Shown here in pieces: positions 56,501-64,000 of a stretch of 64,000 nt of DNA. The position numbers and the translations under genes were made by a program. Source of the stretch: Corbicula japonica (lineage: Eukaryota > Mollusca > Bivalvia > Venerida > Cyrenidae). The notes beneath the pieces are model-generated. The model was not told the origin of the DNA and searched no databases. It saw nothing but the letters and a program-made list of their open reading frames with translations. Positions within the stretch are counted from its first letter, which is position 1, and the number at the start of each line of letters is the position of its first letter. The stretch spans positions 5,332,001 to 5,396,000 of the forward strand of contig JAZAYU010000013.1 in NCBI GenBank assembly GCA_038501625.1, written 5' to 3'.

Positions 56501-59500
56501 GGCTTGTGTTGAATTCGAATGAAAGTGTTGTGTTCGTGGACTCGAGACACCCGATTCTGCGGATTCTGGAGTGTTCGGATAGTCCCACCGATTTGTCTCA
56601 TCCTCATCTTCACTCAATCTGTTATCGTCGTATAAAAGAAAATGCACATCTTATTAATTTAAGCAATGCAATAAAATATAAAATTTGAATAGATTTTTTT
56701 AAAAGTTTGTAGCATTGAACCAGTATTTCATATTACTAATGCGGGTATTTAATTGTTGGTTTGTGTTGCTTTATTTTTGTGTTTTAGGGAATATTTACGT
56801 TGGTTCAGAGGTTTTCTTTACTGTTCTAAATTTTCTTAACGTATGAAAAATAAACATTTGTTTATTTGATAAGCCAGAGTGTGCAAAGTTTTATCGAAAT
56901 GTGTTTCGCCTTTAGAAAGTTTTAAAACATATTTTTATATCGTTGACAGTGCTAGGACGAAAGTAGTAAGCCCTTTAAATGGCTGATTACTATTACTGGT
57001 GTTAAACTTCAACTGAAGTAAGAATAAACTATACTCATGGGGAAATAAGCGTTTTGTTCAAGAAGTTAGCTGCAGAAAGTAAGCAAATTTCACGAAGTTG
57101 AAGCGTACGACGAACTGTTCAAGGTTGCCGGTTCCTAAGTAGGCAACTTTATCCTTGTTTAATTTCTCAAAAGAAATTACTTTATTACTGACGATTATAC
57201 AGTAGATGTGCTATAAAGTCGCGGAAACGTATCGGCGCCCAAATCACGAATGCGAAAACCTTGTATTTCATGCTAAATTGTGTTAACATTCGGTGAAGTT
57301 AAAAAAAACGCGCCCTGTTTAAAAACCTTGTATTTTATGCAAAGTTAAGTTTACGAACTTAAATAATAAAAAAGATAACACGTGAAATCGGACAAGGCTG
57401 ACATTTAAGAAGGAAAGACGAGGCTCTGCAACTTTACTTAACCTACTTTTTCTTTAGATGTCTAGCAACTAAGACTCTTGTAATACATTAAGTCTGCATC
57501 TTCATTTTACTGTAGTTTTTAAACTTACTTATGCCCTTATCAAACTATACTGCTGAAAATAGGTAAAGGATAGTTTTTGACAAATATTTTAAAAATAAAA
57601 ACTGTCCTTTTTCTTTTTACATTTCTTCCTATGGCAAAATGGCGGATAACAATAATGCTTCTCAGTGTGAATCAGAGGTGTCCTAAGGTCAGTTGATATA
57701 AGTTTATGCCCCATAAACATAAGTATTTGCCCCATAAGCTAAATTTAACAGAAAAACGAGTAACGTATAAAAAAACTCGTACAAGATATTGGATGGATCA
57801 AAATTGTACTGTGTATTGGTGTAAATATTGAGTAATATAAATTTCCATTACTTCCAATGAACATGCTTAATCAAACCGAGCCTGCAATATTTTTTATATT
57901 AGTCGTGTTCATTTTTCATCTATTTTATCCAATTATCCGTAATCATGAAATAAAAGACAATGTGTTACCTTCTCTTTCTAGCGGCAGTTGGTGTCTGTGC
58001 ACACACTGTCTTTGCAATCATCAGACCAACCCCACCTAACAGTACTGGTACTGCAGCCAAAGCAGCTAAGTAAAAAGCTTTGGCTTTACCCGCTTCTTCA
58101 ACGGATATTATGTTAGGATCAGCCACCATTTCAGCTGTAAGTGAAGTTGAGTCTATCGCTAATGATGAAGTATAAGGTATTGTTGAAGATGTTTGCGGTA
58201 TTGATTCACTCGTTGATGATGCAGTTGTGGAATATGTCATAAATGTTGTAGACGTCGTGTCACTCGATGATGATGTCGAAGTCGATGGTGTTGTATATGT
58301 TGTAAGCGTTGTGTGCCTCGATGATGAAGCAGTAGTCAATGTTTGTGTAGATGTTTCCGGTGTTGATTCACCCGCTGATGATGCTGAAGTGGATGATGTT
58401 GTAGATGATTGCGGTGTTGTGTCACTCGTTGTTGATGCAATAGAGGTTGTTGTTGAAAGTGATGCCTTTGTTATGTCGCTTGTTGATGATGCAGTAGTCG
58501 AGTTTGTTATATATGTCGACAGCGTCGTGTCTCTGTTTGGTGATACAGTAGTGGATTTAGATATCGAAGTTCCGTCGATAAATAACGATGCTTCAGTGAA
58601 GTTTGTTTCAAACGCCATCGTTGTATCTCTCGTTGCTGATACAGTTATTGGTGATAATTTAGATATTGAAGGAGTGTTGTCGCTTGTTAAAAATGCATTA
58701 GTAACGTTCGTTTCAGACGTAAACGGCCTAATATCATTCGTTTGTGATACAGTTGTGGATGTTCGTTCAGATATCGAAGGAGTTGTTTCGCTTGTTAACG
58801 ATGTTTTAGTGAATTTCGTTTCAGATGCCAACGGCGTTGTGTCTCTCGTTGGTGATAAAGATGTGAATGATAAGTCAGATATCGAAAGAGTTGTGTCACT
58901 TGTGAACGATGATTTTGGTAATTTCGTTTCAGAAACCAACGGCGTTGTTTCTTTCGTTGGGAATATAGTTATAGATGCTAACTTAGATATCGAGAGAGTT
59001 GTGTCGCTTGTTAACGATGATTTTGTTAATTTCGTTTCAGACACCAACGGCGTTGCATCCCTCGTTGGTATTACAGTTGTGGATGCTAATTTAGATATCG
59101 AAGGAGTTGTGTCGCTTGTAAACAATGATTTTGTTAATTTTGTTTCAGACACCAACGACGTTGTATCTCTCGTTGGGAATACAGTTGCGGATGCTAATTT
59201 ATATATAGAAGGAGTTGTGTGGCTTGTTAAGGATGATTTTGTTAATTTCGTTTCAGACACCATCGGCGTTATAATTCTCGTTATAAATACAGTTGTGGAT
59301 GCTAATTCAGATATCGAAGGAGTTTTGTCGCTTGTTAACGAAGATTTTGTTAGTTTCGTTTCAGACACCAACGACGTTGTATCTCTCGTTGAAAATACAG
59401 TTGTGGATGCTAAATCAGATATCAATGGAGTTGTGTCGCTTGTTAACGATGATTTTGTTGATTTCGTTTCAGACGCCATCGGCGTTGTATCTCTCGTTGA

Positions 59501-60942
59501 TAATAAAGTTGTAGATGCCAATTCAGATATCGAAGGAGTTGTGTCGCTTGTTAACGATGATTTTGTAAATTTCGTTTCAAACGCCAACGGCGTTGTATCC
59601 TTCGTTGGTAATACAGTTGTTGATGCCAGTTTAGTTATCGAAGGAGCTGTGTCACTTGTGAACAATGATTTTGTAAATTTCGTTTCAGACACCAACGGCG
59701 TTGTATCCCTCGTAGGTAATAAAGTTGTGGATGCTAAATAAGATATCAAAAGAGTTGTGTAGCTTTTTAACGATGATTTTGGTAATTTCGTTTCAGACAC
59801 CAACGGTGTTGTATTCCTCGTACGTAATAAATTTGTAGATGCTAATTTAGATATCGAAGGAGTTATGTCGCTTGTTAACAAATATTTTGTAAGGTTCGTT
59901 TCAGACACCAACGACGTTGTATCTCTTGTTGGTAATACAGTTGTGGATGCCAAATAAGATATCGAAGGAGTTGTGTTGCTTGTTAACGAAGATTTTGTAG
60001 GTTTCGTTTCAGACACCAACGACGTTGTATTCCTCGCTGGTAATAAAGTTGTAGATGCTAATTTAGATATCAAAGGAACTGTGTCGCTTGTTAACAATGA
60101 TTTTAACTTCGTTTCAGAAGCCATCGACGTTATATCTCTCGTTGGGAATAAAGTGGTTGTTGCTAATTCAGACCTCGAAGGTGTTGTGTCGCTTGTTAAC
60201 GATGATTTTGTTAACTTCGATTCAGACACCAACGGCGGTGTATCTCTCGTTGGTAATAAAGTTGTGGATTCTAATTTAGATATCGAAGAAGTTGTGTCGC
60301 TTGTTAACGATGATTTTGTTAACTTCGTTTCAGACACCAACGGCGTTGTATCTCTCGTTGGTAATAAAGTTGTGGATTCTAATTTAGATATCGAAGGAGT
60401 TGTGTCGCTTGTGAACGATGATTTTGTTAATTTCGTATCAGACACGAACGGCGTTGTATCCCTCGTTGGTAATAAAGTTGTGGATTCTGACTTAGATATC
60501 AAAGAAGTGTTGTCGATTGTTAACGGTGATTTTGTTAATTTCGTTTCAGACACAAACGGCGTTGTATTTCTTGTTGGGAATACAGTTGTGGATTCTAATT
60601 TAGAAATCGAAGGAGTTGTGTAGCTGGTAACGGATGATTTTGCTAATTTCGTTTCAGACAACAATAGCGTTATATCTCTCGTTGGTAATAAAGTTGTGTA
60701 TACTAATTTAGATATCGAAGGAGTTGTGTCGCTTGTTAACGATAATTTTGTATTTTTTGATTCAGCTACCAAAGGCGTTGTATCTCTCGTTAGTAATAAA
60801 GTTGTGGATGCTAATTTTGATATCGAAGGAGTTGTGTCGCTTGTCAATGATGATTTCGTTAACTTCGTTTCAGCTACCAAAGGCGTTGTATCTCTCATTG
60901 GGAATACAGTTCTGGATTCTAATTTAGATATCGAAGGAGTTG
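53493..60942 (-). CDS. M2: paralogous membrane mucin, 5' part missing in the gap
   Basis: Visible exons: 60942 (gap edge)-57969, 56618-56500, 55504-55481, 53518-53493 (stop TAA). That gives about 1,046 codons in frame across three GT-AG introns with phases 2, 1, 1, identical to the last three introns of M1. The large exon encodes about 22 copies of a 36-residue Ser/Thr repeat, then a Ser/Thr spacer and a membrane span (FYLAALAAVPVLLGGVGLMI) that matches M1. The tail follows. The in-frame TAA at 57967-57965 lies inside the donor AG|GTAACA, so the protein continues. The signal peptide and ectodomain exons are not in the window. Role inferred as for M1: surface mucin. Confidence 0.85.
55481..55504 (-). 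CDS. M2 24-nt microexon (homologue of M1 exon 7)
   Basis: Acceptor TTTTTTTCAG, donor GTATGT, phase 1 to 1, encoding D-Y-R-S-L-T-P-V with neighbouring bases. Confidence 0.75.
55625..55955 (-). repeat. Family C repeat in M2 intron
   Basis: Reverse complement of the 50.4-kb copy: TTTGATTGAACCTGTTCATG, GTACAATTTCGATCC, ACATGGAACCTTTAG and TTTGACAGGGGATCC are in matching order. It has an extra TACTGCCCACGCCTCC block. Confidence 0.7.
56155..56440 (-). mobile_element. Family A repeat in M2 intron
   Basis: Reverse strand: CATATCAGGTACTGCCACAC, GAGAACATGGGTTTATAAGA, ACAATTAACGAAAAATTGAA, AACCAGGTTCTAGGG. A fairly complete tail copy. Confidence 0.7.
56500..56618 (-). CDS. M2 tail exon (homologue of M1 exon 6)
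   Basis: 119 nt, phase 2 to 1, with acceptor GACGATAACAG and donor GTAAGT. Acidic start (LSEDEDETNRWDY), then SAESGVSSPRTQHFHSN. It is four codons longer than the M1 counterpart and shares SED, D-x-Y, ESA, TQ and HSN. Confidence 0.75.
57785..57935 (+). repeat. Family C repeat fragment in M2 intron
   Basis: TGGATGGATCAAAATTGTAC and CTTAATCAAACCGAGCCTGC match the 50.4-kb copy. Confidence 0.6.
57969..60942 (-). CDS. M2 large exon (partial): mucin repeats and membrane span
   Basis: Open for 2,974 bases to the N gap. The array occupies about 58.56-60.94 kb. Downstream are a Ser/Thr-rich stretch without regular period and VADPNIISVEEAGKAK just before the span (about 58.01-58.08 kb). The cytoplasmic side begins KTVCAQTPTAARK and continues in the next exon. 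The 5' splice acceptor lies in or beyond the gap. Confidence 0.88.
58560..60942 (-). repeat. 108-bp (36-residue) tandem repeat, about 22 copies
   Basis: Each unit is two related 18-residue halves, such as DTTPSISKLASTTLLPTR and DTTPLVSETKLTKSSLTS. The DTTPxxS core matches the DTxPxxS core of M1. Copies differ by scattered substitutions, with one or two shortened units. The array continues into the gap, which probably marks where assembly failed. Confidence 0.92.
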
Positions 60943-61442
60943 NNNNNNNNNNNNNNNNNNNNNNNNNNNNNNNNNNNNNNNNNNNNNNNNNNNNNNNNNN
61001 NNNNNNNNNNNNNNNNNNNNNNNNNNNNNNNNNNNNNNNNNNNNNNNNNNNNNNNNNNNNNNNNNNNNNNNNNNNNNNNNNNNNNNNNNNNNNNNNNNNN
61101 NNNNNNNNNNNNNNNNNNNNNNNNNNNNNNNNNNNNNNNNNNNNNNNNNNNNNNNNNNNNNNNNNNNNNNNNNNNNNNNNNNNNNNNNNNNNNNNNNNNN
61201 NNNNNNNNNNNNNNNNNNNNNNNNNNNNNNNNNNNNNNNNNNNNNNNNNNNNNNNNNNNNNNNNNNNNNNNNNNNNNNNNNNNNNNNNNNNNNNNNNNNN
61301 NNNNNNNNNNNNNNNNNNNNNNNNNNNNNNNNNNNNNNNNNNNNNNNNNNNNNNNNNNNNNNNNNNNNNNNNNNNNNNNNNNNNNNNNNNNNNNNNNNNN
61401 NNNNNNNNNNNNNNNNNNNNNNNNNNNNNNNNNNNNNNNNNN
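60943..61442. other. Assembly gap (500 N)
   Basis: Exactly 500 N, the usual placeholder for a gap of unknown size. M2 repeats touch its left edge and an ankyrin exon touches its right edge. Confidence 0.98.
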
Positions 61443-61841
61443 GCTTGAATTGATAAAAGTATGCAAAGCGTTGTACCCATTCACATCTTTAACATTTACG
61501 TCTGCTCCTGGATGTTGCAGAAGAAGGTTCAAAACGCCTATAGATTTTACTTCTGCCGCATAGTGTATTGGTGTTTGTCCCCAGAAATTTCGTGAATTGA
61601 TATTTGGTTTGCTTTTCAGAAGAATAGGAATGATTGAATTTCGATTTTCATTCATGACAGCTACATGCAAAGAAGTATCTCCTCTTTCGTTCTGGCTATC
61701 AATTACCTCGGGAAACATACTTAGATAAAGTTCACATTCCTTTCGATTTCCATCTGTCACAAATTTGTGAAATTCTCTATAATCATAGATGTATTGTTTG
61801 TGTTGCTGCTCTGAATTATTTTCCGTTGTTCTTACACTCAT
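61443..61841 (-). CDS. Ankyrin-repeat protein, first exon (3' part lost in gap)
   Basis: ATG at 61841-61839, preceded by AAC AAA, with 133 codons to the gap. After about 20 polar residues comes a degenerate repeat. Clear ankyrin repeats follow at residues about 52-84 (ERGDTSLHVAVMNENRNSII), 85-118 (WGQTPIHYAAEVKSIGVLNL) and from 119 (VNGYNALHTFI). An open frame extends about 11 codons upstream without an ATG. Ankyrin repeats bind partner proteins; nothing else here tells the role. It has the same strand as M2 but a different frame, so they are separate genes unless the gap hides more. Confidence 0.85.
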
Positions 61842-62384
61842 TTTGTTTAAGTAACACACCTCCGATAAAAACACGAACTTCTTGTCTGTTTTACACCTTT
61901 TTCAGTTCTTATGTAGTTCGTGATCTCGCTGTTGAATTCGTTCAGTTTGCAGTTAATTTAACTTAAATGATTTTGTCATATTCACGATTAAGATACAATT
62001 CCGTTAAAATTATGTTTTGTGTTCAGGTAAAGTTTTAATAAGTAAGTTGGTTTTCCATACGTTTAAAATTAACTATTGATCTTCTTTATCAATTCGTAAT
62101 CTTTAATACACTTAAGACGTGATCCTATATTGGGTTGACTTGTTTTATCTAATATGTTAAAATGTTTACATAATGTACATTAGTTTTTAAAGATACGCTT
62201 TACAAGGATTAAATTTCGGGCTAACATGAGATTGTAAAAATCAGTCTTCGTTCGTTGTTACCTACTTGACTTGGTTTGTTGACATTTCTAAATCTACAGA
62301 AACTGGATGATTAATCCGATGACAGTGTTATAAGAACTAATCCACTTTATGTAGTTAAACTCAAGAAAAAAGTGAATAGGGAAA

Positions 62385-62520
62385 GAGAGCGTGTGGTAAT
62401 AAGAAGTTCAATTTTAAATAAGACACCAAAAACAATTATCGAAAAAAAAACAACTTTTGGTATACCGCTTTGTATAATAATTTACCACTGGGGGATTGAA
62501 CCAGGTTCTCGGGTTCCAAA
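62385..62520 (-). mobile_element. Family A repeat fragment
   Basis: ACACCAAAAACAATTATCGA, TTTGGTATACCGCTTTG and TTGAACCAGGTTCTCGGG follow the family order with erosion. Confidence 0.55.
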
Positions 62521-62749
62521 TTCTAGGTTCTTGTAAGAATTCATATTCGGTGACTCGACTTGTTTTTAGACCACATATCAACTGAATCTGATTATCAAAG
62601 ACGTTTACTGGAAATTTCATTTAAACAAGGAGAATATTTAATAATCTTCTAAAATGAATTGTCCCAATAGGGGAAATATGAATGGAAATTTAAAGTAGCG
62701 TTATTTGTGCAGTGTGACGTCTGTAAAAGTCTCCCCGTACATATAGTCA

Positions 62750-63613
62750 TATAACACAGTATTCAAATAAAACAGTAATATGTCATAATCTTTTACAAAA
62801 GTTAAATGAACAATATGTTGAAAATTGGAGAAGTGAAGTACATAGGATTAACTCCAATCGAGGAAATGGGAGAAATAAACTTAGATTTTATCAATGTTTT
62901 TAACAAACCTTCGAAGTCGAACCTTATTGTAAAACAGTATTAAATAGAAAACATAGAGGTGCAATAGCCAAATTCAGAAGCGGTACAGCACCAATAAGTG
63001 TTGAGATAGGTAGATATAATAATGTACCATATGACCAGAGACATTGTATTTACTGCAAGAACATAGGTATTGTTAATGTTGTAGAAGATGAGAAGCACGT
63101 CCTACTTGAATGTCCGTTGTATAGTGAAGTGCGAAATGAATTGTTGCGAAAAGCAGAAAACGTATCTGAGGCATTCGATAGTTTAAATGATATTGAAAAG
63201 CTGAAATTATTACTTCACGAGGAAACAATTGTTAATTTAACTGCAAAGACCTGCTATCTAATACTCGACAAAAGGCGCCAGTTTGTATCACACACTATTA
63301 CTTAATGTTTTTATAAATGTACATGTATATAGTCATTGTAGAAGTTTAACTGTATTTTACTGCAATCAGGTATTTTTTTTTACTGTGATGTAATGACTAT
63401 TGCTAATCAATAGTGCTGGGCTGTAAGATTAGCAATGGTTAAAGTGAACTTTGTAGATAGCTTCAAGTTGGTGAATTTTAATATATTATCATTTTTAATA
63501 GTCTCTAATAACTCTTCTCAGAGTGGTTACATACTGGAACACCATTGTATATTACTGTATATTTGTTTGTTTGCCATGTATGTAATGGAGACTGAAATAA
63601 ATAAATAAATAAA
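62750..63613 (+). mobile_element. 5'-truncated non-LTR retrotransposon (LINE)
   Basis: 864 bp between direct repeats ATAGTCA (62743-62749 and 63614-63620), ending in (AAAT)n. It carries the C-terminal part of the RT polyprotein and a 3' UTR of about 300 bases. Confidence 0.8.
62812..63304 (+). pseudogene. LINE ORF2 C-terminus
   Basis: Open apart from one in-frame TAA at 62901-62903. It encodes KHRGAIAKFRSGTAPISVEI, then HCIYCKN and EDEKHVLLECPLY, the C-x2-C...H...C pattern found at the C-terminus of many animal LINE reverse transcriptases. The first part (YVENWRSEVHR...) also fits. The copy lacks all catalytic RT motifs, so it is a dead 3' fragment. Confidence 0.75.
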
Positions 63614-63700
63614 ATAGTCAGTATTTTTTACCAGATAATACGCAGTTATCGGTGTCATGCAGTGATGATTGCGTTTATTGGGGTTATCTGATCATCCCGT

Positions 63701-63735
63701 TTTTTTTTTTTGGGGGGGGGGGGGGGGGCGGGGGC
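63701..63735. repeat. T11-G17 homopolymer junction
   Basis: Eleven T at 63701-63711 pass directly into 17 G at 63712-63728, then C and five G. The G-run could form a quadruplex; it may also be a sequencing artefact. Confidence 0.85.
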
Positions 63736-64000
63736 AGATTATACCGGCCAGCATAATATGTAGCTTTTTTGGAACTGCACAGTTTCAAAAATGATAAAAA
63801 AACAATGCTTCTGTGATATTTATTGAGATAAAAATGGAGTATTGAAATCAACGAAAACGACAATATAATCCAACCAAGTTCGATCTGTATTATTGTAGTA
63901 ATTCAAATGGTAACTGACTTACGAGTAAATGTCTCTTTATCAAATCATTTTCACTATCGAAAACACAAGAGGAAACAAGCCATATACGTTTAAGACTTTA

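Larger units (their letters stand above)
62690..63700 (+). mobile_element. SINE body split by a LINE insertion
   Basis: 62690-62749 (GTAGCGTTATTTGTGCAGTG, GTCTCCCCGTACAT) and 63614-63700 (CGGTGTCATGCAGTGATGAT) are the two halves of the SINE body seen at 1.68-1.80 kb. The sequence between them is a LINE. Confidence 0.7.

Noticed and set aside
58227..60623. Plus-strand frames of VVSLVNDDFVNFVSDTNG type
   Set aside because: Antisense of the M2 108-bp array, broken by stops in some units, with no start or domain.
60943..61480. Apparent fusion of M2 and ankyrin frames through the N gap
   Set aside because: The frames on each side differ and N bases carry no information; the 12 codons right of the gap in the M2 frame are an ankyrin shadow.

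Overview
The window looks like nuclear DNA of a bivalve (or at least lophotrochozoan) mollusc. It is AT-rich, gene-poor and full of transposons. Its few genes are split into small exons with GT-AG introns. It carries an intact Ty3/gypsy LTR retrotransposon, tRNA-derived SINEs, LINE and other reverse-transcriptase remnants, many short inverted-repeat elements, and mucin-like membrane protein genes. There is no sign of bacterial, organellar or CRISPR content. The species cannot be fixed from the sequence alone. LAYOUT. 1-10.3 kb holds only repeats. 10.3-25.3 kb (minus strand) holds an apparently complete eight-exon gene, here called M1. It encodes a type I membrane mucin of about 1,004 residues: signal peptide, about 180 residues of non-repetitive ectodomain, a Thr-rich stretch, about 14 copies of an 18-residue repeat, one membrane span and a 68-residue tail. 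27.7-44.4 kb is a nest of mobile elements. Two minus-strand reverse-transcriptase (RT) elements lie head to tail. One is split by an 10.9-kb LTR retrotransposon with LTRs identical by eye. The other is split by a 2.5-kb foldback element whose arms are short satellite arrays. 44.4-53.4 kb holds more inverted-repeat elements. 53.5-60.9 kb (minus strand) holds M2, a paralogue of M1 with different repeats but the same last exons. A 500-N gap at 60.9-61.4 kb removes its 5' part. 61.4-61.8 kb is the first exon of an ankyrin-repeat gene that also runs into the gap. 62-64 kb holds a LINE 3' end inserted in a SINE. MAIN RESULTS. (1) The large open frames of M1 and M2 seem to end in stop codons, but in both the stop overlaps a splice donor (AG|GT). 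Three downstream exons, including a 24-nt microexon, share length, phase and residues between the two genes and encode a conserved cytoplasmic tail. The eight M1 exons sum to 3,015 nt with matching phases at every junction. (2) The retrotransposon has intact gag and pol joined by a GGGAAAC slippery site with a 9-bp stem, and a third, unusual ORF with two C2H2 fingers behind a splice-acceptor-like sequence. Its LTR carries about nine copies of a TTCCGTAAGT motif. (3) The foldback element has nested palindromic arms of satellite repeats and TA flanks. All calls come from reading the sequence; no database search was run.
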